Shown: positions 1 to 10,156 of the stretch, piece after piece
Numbering within the stretch: position 1 is the first letter of the stretch
Layout of the letters: the number at the start of each line of letters is the position of its first letter
Source: Scleroderma bovista
Lineage: Eukaryota; Basidiomycota; Agaricomycetes; Boletales; Sclerodermataceae
Assembly: GCA_037178675.1 (NCBI GenBank)
Contig: JAYMGJ010000620.1
Span: forward strand, 1-46,313
Direction of reading: 5' to 3'
DNA: 46,313 nucleotides
The notes under the pieces: model-generated
Database searches by the model: none
Seen by the model: the letters and a program-made list of their open reading frames with translations, nothing else
Told to the model about the DNA's origin: nothing
Made by a program: the position numbers and the translations under genes

Positions 1-2655
1 GAGACTAAAAAGACGAAAGGGCCGGTCGAGAAACAGAGGCACAATGGACAAATCTCAGAAAGAGGGGGGGAGGAGGAGAAGCGCAGCATAGCGATGGAAC
101 GGCTCGACGGATGGACGCGGCGTGATAGGATGGTGTTGCCATAGTATAGAGGGGTTAGGACGCGAAAGGACGAAGCAGGACGAGCCTTAGATCCCGAGAT
201 ATCGACCTATCAGTCCCAAACTCCCCCCAAATGCGAAAATGCGAATATCTCCGCAACCGCTGGACCACTCGCGATGACCCAGGCACCATTCGAAAGCCCT
301 CGACGAGTAGATCTTGATTCCAGAAAAGCGAAAGATCCGGCGCAAAAGGGAGCGAGATATGCGCCAAACTCGAGGGGGGCAGGAGGAGAAGATGCTGAAA
401 ACTCAAGGGAAAATGATGGAAACTTCAAAGGAGTGACTGTAGTTGGTTAAGAGGGACCTAGAAAGAGGATAGGGAGTGCCAAGACACAGAAACCCCTCGC
501 GGTGGGCTCCAGTTGTAGGGGGGGGTTGGGTGTTGCTGCTGCCTCAGGTGAGGCACGCTCGACCCAGGGGCTTCTGGAGGTCTGGCAGAGCTCCCAGGGA
601 CTGGGGAAACTAGAGGAAGTAGGGAGAGTAGAGGTGTTCAGTCACTCCAGGACTGAGATCAAACATATACAGAGGAAAGAGGGAAGTTTTTTAGTAAGCT
701 AAGTACAAGCCTACATAGCTAAGGTAAGAGTCCAGTATCAGTACTACCAATTCTACACCTAGAGACAGGACTGTCTCTACAGCGTGCGGTGTCACGCACC
801 AAACAGGTTTGGTACAGTGAACATGGAAGATAACGCCTATATCGAATGATCCTTATGCGAAGGATAAGCACGACGGACCCTCATTGTAGCCATCTATTGC
901 ACAAGAAGACTATCCTGATGCAAGAGATGAATGCCAATGCAGACAGTCATCTATCGCACGAGAACCGCCAAGAAGCAGAAGAAACTGAAGGAATAATGTC
1001 AATTGTGGTATGAGAAAGGAATGCACACGTCTGCAGTCCAACTCCCATACCAGAACGATCAAAGAAGCCGAAGAATTGATGGAGAAACGAAGGAGAAAGA
1101 GAAGAAATGATTTTTAGCACCCAAACGTCATTTTAGGCGCCCAGTGCTGGCATTCCGATATTTTGAATAGCTCCATCGTTTCTAAAGCTATCAGGCACGT
1201 GACTATACCGTCAGAGAGCCTAGAACGTGGTCTATCTGCCTGTCAAGTTCCGACGCAAATCCGTTCATTTCCCACGGAGATATTCCCCCCGCAATCCAGA
1301 CATTCGCTTCATCGCTCACTATGGAGTCCGTATTTTCTCTGGATCATTTCTCCGCTATTGCTGCAGATCTCCACTATGTCCTGCTCTTAGGACAGCCTCT
1401 CCCAGAGTTTCCATGCACTGCCTGGCACATATCTTCCCAGCCTGCTCCCTCAGTCCCTCTCGTTCTCGGTCAGCGCGTTCTCCTTGTCAGTCCTGCGTCA
1501 AGGACGTACTTTGGTCATCTTAGGTCTATTGTCAAGCTTGAGAAGTCTTCTCTGGTCATCTCTGTGTCCCCTGAGCCCTCAGCCTATGGTCCCTTCCTCC
1601 CAGATACTTGCCATGTCCATCTTCCTCTGTCGTTTGTCTCACTTCCCTGGATGCGTCGAATTCAATACTCTATCCGCTTCCCTACTTTCAGACGACGTCC
1701 CCCAGCACCATGACAGTTATTCCCCCCACTTTATAGTGCTATTAGGAAGAAGAACCCTCTCTCGTTCTTTCCCAGAAGAGAGCTCGTCAAGGGAGCCCAT
1801 GGTTGCGCTTCAGCAGCGCTAGAACACATGCACTATACCTTAGTGTATGCTGACCCCCCAAAAGACCTCTGGACCCCTGGTACCCTTCTTGTGGCTGTTT
1901 TGTCTCGGATCAATCCCCCTATTAATCTCAGATCTTCCCCATTGTTGTCCCATCAAATTCCTGATGGTACACAGCCCCCCATCAAACTTCTTAGGCTGTG
2001 CATCAATGACTCCTTCTGCTGTGCAGTGACTCATCCCTTGCTTACTGATGCTCTCTTGTCATCAGTATTACTCTATCCCTTTCGCATTTTTGGTATATTA
2101 CTCAGCTGATGACTCACTCCCTTACCAATCAATCTTGTCATGCAGCTTACTCATTCCTTTACTCAGCAGCTTATTCATGCTTCCTATGCTTACTCATTCC
2201 TGCTTATCCCTTGCTTACTGATCGCTTACAAACCCCTTACAAAGCTCTTACCAATCCCTTACCAATCCTTGACAAATTCTGCTTACTCCCTTCTCTTTTT
2301 GTACTTTAATGCTGTGCCCCCCCATGTATTTAAACCCCTGGGCTCAGCCCAGTGAAAAGACCTAATTGCATGAAATTATCCCTCTCTCAAACTCTCTCAG
2401 TCAGTATCCCCTCAGTTCTTTGAGTCTTGTAGGCTTCAGTGAAGGTCTAAAGGCTCTGATATCTCAAGTTTATTCAGTCTATTCAAGTCCAAGTGTTTCT
2501 CTAGGCTCAAGCGGAGTCTAGCCAGTCAATCCTTCATCTCTCAGTGCTTCTGGACGTCAGGAGCCCCCTTGCCCCTTTGCTGCACCAACCTCTAGGTGTA
2601 GTATCACTGTTTCAGTCTCAGTCTACCCAATCCCCGCTTTGACACTTCCTAGGCT
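1..2655. other. Gene-poor, pyrimidine-rich region
   Basis: No convincing gene is visible; the open frames are short and lack recognisable motifs. From about 1,690 the plus strand is strongly T/C-rich, with TATA-like words (tttatag near 1,731 and gtatttaaa near 2,328) followed by CT-rich sequence. That composition resembles the promoter/R/U5 part of a fungal LTR, but I could not find matching ends or a target duplication. A 12-bp inverted match (ctacacctagag near 753 and ctctaggtgtag near 2,589) brackets much of the stretch. It could be a decayed or non-autonomous element; this is inference. Confidence 0.35.
2033..2222 (+). repeat. 17-bp direct repeat in pyrimidine-rich tract
   Basis: The 17-mer atcccttgcttactgat occurs at 2033-2049 and again at 2206-2222. 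Related words (cttaccaatc, actcattcc) recur between them. This looks like locally duplicated, degenerate simple sequence rather than a coding region. Confidence 0.55.
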
Positions 2656-2924
2656 TTAGGAAGAGTCCAGACCCCTATCCCCTTTGTCTTCTATTACTCC
2701 TGTACCCCAGGAGTATCCTGCATCACTGTCTGCATCACCCTGTTGGTGTAGATCCCCTTCCCCCCTCCTCAGCATATCCTCTCTGGACACCATGGAGGTA
2801 AACCACCACTCGCACATTTTCGTAGTCCTTTGTTGGTGTTGTGTTTGGGTTATTACTCCGACCCAAATCCACACTTTGACTCACACTGCACCATTTTTAA
2901 TAATCCAGTATGTTTTATACTCAC

Positions 2925-3377
2925 CTTGACGTATCTATTCCAGACATCGGTTTGTACCAGCGTGATCCCAGCACCATCCTTATTGGAGTACGTAAATCTG
3001 GAAGCATTCTTGAGATCGACAACAGCTTCGTAGTATTTCTTCAGCTGTAGTATTTGTTAGTGACGGTCAGATGGTCCAGTTAGATCTAACTTACCAATTG
3101 AAACCTACGCTCGCATGAGTGTGCATCTTTTGCCCCCCCCCTTGGTTATCCCAGATTTGATTGAGAAAATGGATGCAGCTGCCATCCATGTTGATCTCTT
3201 GAAGTTTCCATCGCTGGCTTTGGGTAACTCTTCAATAAGAAACTTGAGAAGTGTTGTAGTATCTTCATCTGACCAGTTGGCAGCCTGCTTGCGAGGTTTT
3301 GTTCTTGTATTGCCCTCAGATTCAACAACAGGCCCTTTCGAGCGCAATGAATGAGATGAATGAGATCTATCAGACAT
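2925..3377 (-). CDS. Myb/SANT-like domain protein, 5' part (frame disrupted)
   Basis: The minus strand encodes a small basidiomycete Myb/SANT-like DNA-binding protein of the kind often linked to transposons. The start is ATG at 3377 (MSDRSHSS). Exon 1 (3377-3095) carries the SANT-like core (ANWSDEDTTTLLKFLIEELP, then DGNFKRSTW). A 50-bp intron (3094-3045, gtaagt..ctacag) joins it to exon 2 (3044-2925; LKKYYEAVVDLKNAS, then VWNRYVK), which ends at a gtgagt donor. The end of exon 1 is only in frame with exon 2 if the run of nine C (plus strand, about 3133-3141) changes length. Either the gene is frameshifted or the run is miscounted. The 3' end is unresolved: an open frame at 2656-2874 could supply more coding sequence but has no family motif. 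The copia element sits 20 bp upstream of the ATG. Confidence 0.55.
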
Positions 3378-3397
3378 GGAAGGAAACATTGGTAGGA

Positions 3398-3402
3398 GCA
3401 AG
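3398..3402. repeat. Target-site duplication GCAAG, left copy
   Basis: Five bases, gcaag, immediately outside the left LTR. The identical five bases follow the right LTR at 12350-12354. Five bp is the usual copia integrase stagger. This fixes the element borders exactly and shows that the two LTRs belong to one insertion. Confidence 0.93.
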
Positions 3403-3986
3403 TAACGGGAGGCAATGTCCACAACAGGAGAAAGTGGACACTATGCAGCGGGCTCTATACAAATGATATGAAGTCTTTAACTCACTTGGATAGACGGTTC
3501 TAATTTGGAGTAATAACCGAAGGTGGTTTGAGAGTTTGTTGATAACAACAGAGGATAAAACAGGTGGGTAAAATCCTACTGTACTGCTAAAAGCATAAGG
3601 GTATTTATACGTCTGAGCTGCGCACAGACCATGTAAAGTAGAGTGGCCATAAGAGTCCATAAACGGACAGGCAGATAAGTACCTTCCTAACATAGTATCC
3701 TGTGGAAACTCGTAGAAACTCGTAGAACTCCACAGTGAGTCATAGGTAAGATAAAAGATAAGAAACGGTCTAGACATGACCTCATAGGAACGTTCTAGAA
3801 GGAACTTTATCTCTTCTTATCTTGATGATGTCATAGATAAGAGATATGACTCCGGTTAGTCGGTACTTTGATAACCAGTCATGTGACAGAAGTATCACAT
3901 GGAAGTTGGCGAGTCCAGACACATCACGTGTCAAGGCTCTAGGAAAGTCACGTGCTATTGATGACTAAGCACTTACTTTCTCAACA
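3403..3986 (-). repeat. 3' LTR of copia element (584 bp)
   Basis: Identical to 11766-12349 apart from t3444 (c11807) and a3877 (g12240). On the minus strand it begins TGTTGAGAAAGT and ends TCCCGTTA, so the 3' end lacks the usual CA. The last codons of Pol run into it, with the stop at 3973-3975. Because it sits 20 bp upstream of the Myb/SANT-like start codon in the same direction, it could act as a promoter for that gene (inference). Confidence 0.95.
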
Positions 3987-6900
3987 CTCCCCCAGACTTG
4001 AGACGTGTCAAGTCGGTAACAAGAAAACTCTTAAAACCCTGGAACTTGACTTTGCCAAGGGCTTTAGTAAAGACATCTGCTAACTGTTTATCAGTAGAGA
4101 TATGTCGTAACTGAATGACCTTTCTTTCTTGAACGCATTCGCGAATAAAATGATGACGAATATCGATATGTTTCGTTCGCCTTTCTTGCGCGGGATTCTG
4201 CGCTAAGAATATGGAGCCCATATTATCCTCATAGAGAACAACGGGTGGAATGTTAAAAGACAATTCCTCAAGTAAAGACTTGATCCAACATATCTGCTTC
4301 ACAGCATCAGAAAGAGCCATGTACTCAGCTTCAGTTGCTGAAGTGGCAACGGTCTTCTGTTTCCGGCTAACCCAGGAAACTGGAGAGGTATTAAACAACA
4401 CGGTAAAACCAGTACAGGATTTCCGGTCATTTCTGTCAGAAGCCCAATCGGCATCAACATACCCTTCCACTCGCAACGAGGAATCTCTTTTAAACTCAAT
4501 GCCACATTCTCTATTCGCTCGAAGGTAGCGAAAGATATACTTGGCATGATTAAGATGATCCTCAGTTGGACTCGCAGAGAACTGAGACATCTTGATGACA
4601 GCAAACGCAATGTCAGGTCTCGTTCCGAGCATAAGATAGAGAAGGGATCCTATAACAGACTGATACTGTGAGCGTAATTTGGGAGTAGACTCCCCCATAC
4701 TCGCTACTGGATCATACTTCTCTGGAAGTGGGGTATTTGCAGGATTACAATCTTGCATATCGAAGCGTTTGAGAATCTTGTCCAGGTACTCCACCTGATC
4801 AACGATTAAAGAACCTGTCGATGGGTTTCGCTGGATCTTCATCCCAAGATACTCCTTTGCAGCCCCAAGATCACGGCATTCCCAGACCTTCATAAACTTC
4901 TCTTTCATCATCTCAAGGTATTTCTGGTCAGAGCCAGTAAAGAGAACATCATCAACGTAGATGATCAGGATGAGAAGAACTTTGACCTTTTTGTTCCCAG
5001 TTACTCCATGGTGAACATAAATCCCAGCATCAGAAACGACGCGGGTAAAGCCTAGTTTTTGAAGGGACTTGTGAAGCTCAATATTCCACGCTAAAGCGGC
5101 TTGCTTCAAACCATAAAGAGCTTTCAAGAGACGGTAAACTTTCTTCTCATCTCTTCCCTTCTTTACAAAGCCTTCCGGCTGTTCCATATAGATCTCCTCT
5201 TCGAGGTTACCGTATAGGAAAGCAGTTTTAACGTCCAGAGCTTGAAGACTCCAAGCATTCTGCGCAGCCAGGGCAAGAATAATTCGAACGGACTCGAATC
5301 TTGCGACGGGTGAGAATACATCTTCGTAATCCACTCCGTATTCCTGTGAAAAACCTTTTGCCACTAGACGTGCTCGTTTGCGACCGTCAGATTTTACGGC
5401 AAAAACCCAGCGACACTTAACTGGTTTACGATTCGGAGGAAGATTGGTTAGCGTCCAGACTTGGCGCTTCCAAAGTGCATCAATTTCGTCTTGACAAGCA
5501 CTATCCCAAGCCTTCTTTTCGTCGGCTGGTAACCTCAAAATATCCCTATACTGTACTGGAATCCGTGGAGTGGGGATTTCAGCTTTTGACATCAGAAAGT
5601 TCAAGAAATCTGAACCAAACTCATGATGTAAGCGATGTAAATCCACAAGGTCATGACTCTCTCCTTGAGTCCCAAATCCTAAGGTCATTGGATCCTCCTG
5701 CACTTTACTACTCTCTGCTTCGGCGAGCTTCTCAGCCTCTACAGGATGTGCATTCTCACCGTAGACGTTATCCGGTCTAGTCGGTACGACTCTCATTCGA
5801 CCAGATCGTCTAGGGATGGATGGATCAGGATATGGTTTAAACCTTTCTCTCTCCGTTGTAGGTTTAGGGGTAGAAATAGTGCCCCTAACCGCTGGTGGAA
5901 TCCTAGTAGAGTGAGCACGACTTCCAGAAGGTATAACTGGTGGCTCAGCGTTATCCTGCGCACTAGATTGTGGCGGATCGTATGTGGACGAATAGGGAAT
6001 ATTTGATTCACTACTAATGACTGGTGGAGCGACCACCACTTCATTTTCGTGATCCTCTTCATCGTGGTTTTCACGGCTAACTTCATTTTGGCGTGGTGTT
6101 TCGATCCTTTTTGCGCATCGAGGAAAGATAGTTTCATCGAAAATCGCATTCGCGGATACGACGATTCTTCCTTCATCTAAGAACCTATACGCCTTCGATC
6201 CAGATTCGTAGCCTAGAAATATCATAGGGCGAGATTTTGGTTCGAGCTTGTTGCGTTGGTCCTTCTTGATGAATACATAAGCAAGGCAACCAAAGACACG
6301 GAAATAAGAAATATCCGGTACTTTGCCTTTCCATAGCTCATAAGGGGTTTTCCAACGAGATCTGCGAAAGGGTTGACGATTATAAACATGAACGGAAGTC
6401 TCCAGAGCATGTTGCCAAAGGTTTGGTGGAAGGCAAGCGGAATGTCGCATAGCTTCTTCCTTCTCAACCATCGTCCGATTAAATCGTTCAGCACGACCAT
6501 TCTGCTGAGGAGTATCAGGCGAAGAAAACTGCTGCTCAATGCCCAACTGGCGCATGAATGCAGAAAACTCATTCGTCCTGAATTCTCCCCCTCGATCCGA
6601 ACGTAATTTAAGAAGCCGGGCACCGAGCGAAGCCTCAGCCCAGGACCAGTATTCCTGAAAAACGCGGAAAGTATCGGATTTCGCAGCGATAGGATAGACG
6701 CATGCGAAAGCAGAAAAATCATCAACGAAAGTCACAACATAGCGACAACGATAATAGGACAGAACAGGAAACTCGCAGAGATCCGAATGGATAAGTTCCA
6801 GTGGTTTTGTGGCACGGGAGTACGAGACAGCGAAAGGCTTCTCAACCATCTTCCCAGCGGCACACCCAGAACAAGGAGCTAGGTCGGTAGGAACTGACAC

Positions 6901-9318
6901 AGGTGGGAAGTTCCTAGTTGCACTATGCAAATGTTTAACGGCATTCTTCGAAGGATGACCCATACGATGATGCCAAAGAAGATACTCATCTTTCTTCGAA
7001 CTAATGACTTGTACCTTTTCATCTATGCACTGCAAAAGTACACGGACATAGTGAAGAGGCCCTACACTTGCTATCGGGTCCGACCGCAAATATAAGTCGC
7101 CATTAGGCGCAAAAAGCCTTGTGCCAGAGGCAGTGGTGCTCAGGGAATAACCTTGACCCACGAGCTGCCCAGTAGAAATCAATCGACATGTAACAGACGG
7201 ACAATACTCAACGTCAGTTAGTCGAATGACCTTGCCGTGGTGAAGCATAAGTACGGTTCCAAGACCGAGCTTCTCCACAAATGTATCTTTATCCGCAGTA
7301 GTTGAGAACTTCGAAACTCCATATGGCTTATAGGAAATAAAATCCTCGAAATGAGGAGTACAATGTCGCGACGCGCCTGAATCCAAAAGGATTAGCGTAC
7401 TTCCATCTCTTTGTTTCCGTCCACAGTCCAAACAGAGAGTGGAGGTGCATGAAGAATGACAAAGAATACACTCAGCGTCACGATTTGTCAGGAACGAGGA
7501 TATTGATAAAGTTGGGCGGCGAGGTGGAAAAAGGTTTCGTTTTGCGATATCACTAGCCATTTGAATGGCTTCCTCTGATTCGCTATGAGGAGCCTGACGA
7601 AAGCTGAAGTGTGGATGTGAGGTATTACACAAATCACAATCCACTTCACCGCTATAAAAATGGACCTCAGCAGGAAAACCAAGGAATGACCACCCAACGA
7701 TGAGTGCTCGTGGAATTCGAAAATTCCGGACAATCTGTGTGTGACCTTCAAAAGTTCGATTCAGGAAAAACACATCAGAACTCATCGGATCAAGGCGAAT
7801 ACTGCCTTGGTCATCCATGTATGGGAGTTGTCCTCCATGATTCCAAAAACGATTACACAAAGAGCTTTCTGGACATAAAACGTCCTCTCGTCGCACTAGA
7901 CGTACAAAGTCCTCATCCTCTATCTCTTCCCAATCATTCCTAGAAACCTGAGTTTCTGGATGGGAGAATAGGAGAGGAACGTCAGGCTCTTGTGTTGGAA
8001 TCCTAGGAATGTGGATTAACGCACAGGTACGATCAAAATCATAGGTGGCCTCATGTTCGTAAGTATCGATGATATCATCGAAACTCGAAGGCCCCATAGA
8101 TTCATCAGCCCACATCGCCCTCACGGCTTCTTCAGAGAAGGGAGCCATGGGTCTCTCCGCATTATACTCATCCAACTGTGCATCGAGACTTTCGACAGTT
8201 GGAGAAACGGGAATCTCGGAAATACCCGAGGTGGCTGGTTGATCGACCATCATGGCCGTATAATCCTGTAACTCCTCATAGTCAGGTTGGTCATAATATT
8301 GGAGGGACTCATCGAAAACAACGTGAGTTCCTCCTCCTCCTCGGCCTTTTCCTTTTCCTCGTCCTCCTCTTTTTCCCCCACGACCACGATTAGGACCTCC
8401 GCGATGATTATTACTCGATCCTCCAGCTGGAGGAGATTGGACTTGAGGTTGGCAGCAAATCTGTTTGCCTCCTTGATCGTAGAAAATTCTCTGACGACCA
8501 ATGGGACAAAACTCAGCCGGGAAATGATTCCGGCGACATCCCTGGAATACACAGCGCGGGTACTGATTGCGCTGTCCATCGCGAACAGGTTGCTTGCCTT
8601 TACCTCCTCGGTTACTTCCTTGATAAGAAGGACGAACTGCGGGTTTCACATTTGTAAGACGCGTCACAAGAGTGGCGTCTGAATACTCAGCAGCGAGAGA
8701 GGCTCGCTCTGAAAGTCGATCCTGTAAAGAAATGGTCGACTTGCCACGACTCGCCTGCCTTCGCATATACTCGCGATGAATTTGAGCAGTGATTGCGGCG
8801 ACAGTGAAACCAGCGTCGTCAAGGGTAGAACAAAGTGTCGAAACTAAGTTCTCCCAGTCGGAAGGTAAAGCCATAAGAATGGCCAAAGCGATAAGTCCAT
8901 CTGCGAGGGCATATCCCGCCGTAGAAAGACGGGCGGCGCACTGAATGAGGTTATTTGCCTCATGGATGGGATTAGCGTTGGGTTTCATGCGATGCTGAAA
9001 CAAAGAACGCAGCTCAACGAGCGCTCCAACTCTCCCAGGAGTACCAAAAGCGGTTTTCAGTGCCGTCAGTGTCGCTCTTGCGGTAGCACCTACATGAGAC
9101 TGATAGGTTGCTCCGAGGCGGAGATGTATCATGCCTCGCATTTGACGATCGATCACGTCAAAAGCATCGCGTTCAGCTGCTGGGACAGTAGCTCTATCTG
9201 TGGTCATGGGTCCATTGCATTTCATCGCCATCGCGAAAGCCTCCAACTTGTCATACCACTCCTTGTAGTTCGTTCCGTCGAAAATCGGGACATAGGTGGA
9301 GAGATCTTTGGTGGACAT
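3973..9318 (-). CDS. Copia Gag-Pol polyprotein, intact (1,781 aa)
   Basis: A single frame from ATG at 9318 with no stop or frameshift. Residues 1-200 are a UBN2-type copia capsid domain (FDGTNYKEWYDKLEAF). At 256-271 is an atypical zinc knuckle with spacing C-x4-C-x3-H-x5-C, followed by a Gly/Arg-rich stretch (300-330). An acidic linker of about 300 residues then holds extra cysteines (C617, C620, C624, C629, C632). Protease: DSGAS at 646. Integrase: zinc residues including H784, H788, C816 and C819, then catalytic D846, D908 and E944 (DD35E). Reverse transcriptase: about 1,290-1,530 with D1362 and YVDD at 1454-1457. RNase H: D1622, E1665 and D1698. Together these make capsid, mature the proteins, copy the RNA and insert the DNA. 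The start lies one base after the stop of the upstream ORF (TAGAATG). The C terminus overlaps the polypurine tract and enters the 3' LTR. Confidence 0.97.
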   Translation of the reverse strand: MSTKDLSTYVPIFDGTNYKEWYDKLEAFAMAMKCNGPMTTDRATVPAAERDAFDVIDRQMRGMIHLRLGATYQSHVGATARATLTALKTAFGTPGRVGALVELRSLFQHRMKPNANPIHEANNLIQCAARLSTAGYALADGLIALAILMALPSDWENLVSTLCSTLDDAGFTVAAITAQIHREYMRRQASRGKSTISLQDRLSERASLAAEYSDATLVTRLTNVKPAVRPSYQGSNRGGKGKQPVRDGQRNQYPRCVFQGCRRNHFPAEFCPIGRQRIFYDQGGKQICCQPQVQSPPAGGSSNNHRGGPNRGRGGKRGGRGKGKGRGGGGTHVVFDESLQYYDQPDYEELQDYTAMMVDQPATSGISEIPVSPTVESLDAQLDEYNAERPMAPFSEEAVRAMWADESMGPSSFDDIIDTYEHEATYDFDRTCALIHIPRIPTQEPDVPLLFSHPETQVSRNDWEEIEDEDFVRLVRREDVLCPESSLCNRFWNHGGQLPYMDDQGSIRLDPMSSDVFFLNRTFEGHTQIVRNFRIPRALIVGWSFLGFPAEVHFYSGEVDCDLCNTSHPHFSFRQAPHSESEEAIQMASDIAKRNLFPPRRPTLSISSFLTNRDAECILCHSSCTSTLCLDCGRKQRDGSTLILLDSGASRHCTPHFEDFISYKPYGVSKFSTTADKDTFVEKLGLGTVLMLHHGKVIRLTDVEYCPSVTCRLISTGQLVGQGYSLSTTASGTRLFAPNGDLYLRSDPIASVGPLHYVRVLLQCIDEKVQVISSKKDEYLLWHHRMGHPSKNAVKHLHSATRNFPPVSVPTDLAPCSGCAAGKMVEKPFAVSYSRATKPLELIHSDLCEFPVLSYYRCRYVVTFVDDFSAFACVYPIAAKSDTFRVFQEYWSWAEASLGARLLKLRSDRGGEFRTNEFSAFMRQLGIEQQFSSPDTPQQNGRAERFNRTMVEKEEAMRHSACLPPNLWQHALETSVHVYNRQPFRRSRWKTPYELWKGKVPDISYFRVFGCLAYVFIKKDQRNKLEPKSRPMIFLGYESGSKAYRFLDEGRIVVSANAIFDETIFPRCAKRIETPRQNEVSRENHDEEDHENEVVVAPPVISSESNIPYSSTYDPPQSSAQDNAEPPVIPSGSRAHSTRIPPAVRGTISTPKPTTERERFKPYPDPSIPRRSGRMRVVPTRPDNVYGENAHPVEAEKLAEAESSKVQEDPMTLGFGTQGESHDLVDLHRLHHEFGSDFLNFLMSKAEIPTPRIPVQYRDILRLPADEKKAWDSACQDEIDALWKRQVWTLTNLPPNRKPVKCRWVFAVKSDGRKRARLVAKGFSQEYGVDYEDVFSPVARFESVRIILALAAQNAWSLQALDVKTAFLYGNLEEEIYMEQPEGFVKKGRDEKKVYRLLKALYGLKQAALAWNIELHKSLQKLGFTRVVSDAGIYVHHGVTGNKKVKVLLILIIYVDDVLFTGSDQKYLEMMKEKFMKVWECRDLGAAKEYLGMKIQRNPSTGSLIVDQVEYLDKILKRFDMQDCNPANTPLPEKYDPVASMGESTPKLRSQYQSVIGSLLYLMLGTRPDIAFAVIKMSQFSASPTEDHLNHAKYIFRYLRANRECGIEFKRDSSLRVEGYVDADWASDRNDRKSCTGFTVLFNTSPVSWVSRKQKTVATSATEAEYMALSDAVKQICWIKSLLEELSFNIPPVVLYEDNMGSIFLAQNPAQERRTKHIDIRHHFIRECVQERKVIQLRHISTDKQLADVFTKALGKVKFQGFKSFLVTDLTRLKSGGVLRK
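3987..3993 (-). other. Polypurine tract of copia element
   Basis: On the minus strand, GGGGGAG directly abuts the start of the 3' LTR, the position where plus-strand DNA synthesis is primed in LTR retrotransposons. The tract lies inside the final codons of Pol, so coding and priming overlap. Confidence 0.8.
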
Positions 9319-9319
9319 T

Positions 9320-10156
9320 CTACAGCAAAGAAGAGAAGAAAAAAAAGTCAGCGATCATGTTTTCTCCATTAGGAATAGAACCATGAGTATTTTGAGGATT
9401 TGGATTTATCCAAGCCTGTGGGGATGGTGATCGAAGTTGTTGCGATGTCAATCGTCTACGATGTTTCCCATTGTGAGTTCCCAGTGCTCTGCGCGGTGGT
9501 AACAGTCCCATGAGACGTCTGTCTCTATCCCTAGCTCTTCTTTCAAATCTCCTCATACTCGTCCGATCTCGTCGATTCTCTTTTCGTTGACCCTCTTTTG
9601 ACAAATACTCGACTCCGTGGTAATCCGCTGATTGTTGCCACTCCATTTCTTCTGCGCTTTCAAAGTCTAGTTCTGGAAAGTAGTGCGGATTGGGTATCTC
9701 CGTGGCATTGCCTAGGAATTCCGCAAAACTGTTCATATAACAAGACAAAGAAATCAACGCGCAAGAAGTAAAAGGATATTTGACATAACTGGCAACTTGA
9801 ATCTCAAGCGGTATTCGTACAAAAGGAATATATGAAGCGAGTCGAAGTTGTGCCGAGTCCTCTGGACTGGTAGTTGTACAAAAGAGAAGAAGAGTCTGAA
9901 AAGAAGTGTAATCAAAATGACGATGAAGAGTTTTGTTCACCTGAGTAACAGAAAGGTACTCAAAGGCGTCTCGGACGTAAGGTACGGGAGAGGAAAGAGG
10001 CATGGGGTACACTGGGACCGCGCGAATCGGTAAAGTATTGCCAAAAATCTTGGCTAAAAATCCAGTCGCCGTGGTCGTCGACACCCAAGGCGAGGTAAGA
10101 AGCAAGCGCTTCTCTATTGCATACAGCAATTTTTCCTGCCGCCGGGTTAATGACAT
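9320..10156 (-). CDS. Copia-internal extra ORF C, unknown, Arg-rich C-terminal half
   Basis: 278 codons from ATG at 10156, ending one base before the Gag-Pol ATG. I recognise no family. The first ~65 residues overlap ORF B in another frame by 197 nt, so the true N terminus may differ. The middle has hydrophobic stretches (FQTLLLFC, SCALISLSCYMN). The second half is strongly basic (RTSMRRFERRARDRDRRLMG, then HNGKHRRRLTSQQ), suggesting nucleic-acid binding. A frameshift or an intron joining ORF B to this frame is possible; several AG acceptors near 9720-9740 would fit, but I cannot prove it. The tight TAGAATG junction would allow termination-reinitiation into Gag-Pol. Expression is unproven. 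Confidence 0.55.
   Translation of the reverse strand: MSLTRRQEKLLYAIEKRLLLTSPWVSTTTATGFLAKIFGNTLPIRAVPVYPMPLSSPVPYVRDAFEYLSVTQVNKTLHRHFDYTSFQTLLLFCTTTSPEDSAQLRLASYIPFVRIPLEIQVASYVKYPFTSCALISLSCYMNSFAEFLGNATEIPNPHYFPELDFESAEEMEWQQSADYHGVEYLSKEGQRKENRRDRTSMRRFERRARDRDRRLMGLLPPRRALGTHNGKHRRRLTSQQLRSPSPQAWINPNPQNTHGSIPNGENMIADFFFFSSLL

Noticed and set aside
155..428. Two overlapping minus frames at the window start
   Set aside because: Low-complexity, hydrophobic, no motif, no splice partners.
1690..2650. Solo LTR of a gypsy-type element
   Set aside because: Composition fits, but no TG..CA ends, target duplication or second copy could be found by eye; kept only as a remark.
3370..3777. 135-codon minus frame in the left LTR (and its twin at 11733-12140)
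   Set aside because: Both lie almost entirely inside the LTR repeat and owe their openness to it; no motif, start near the LTR TATA region.
4250..9372. Many plus-strand and alternate minus frames of 70-170 codons
   Set aside because: Shadows of the Gag-Pol frame; they have no motifs and follow its codon pattern.
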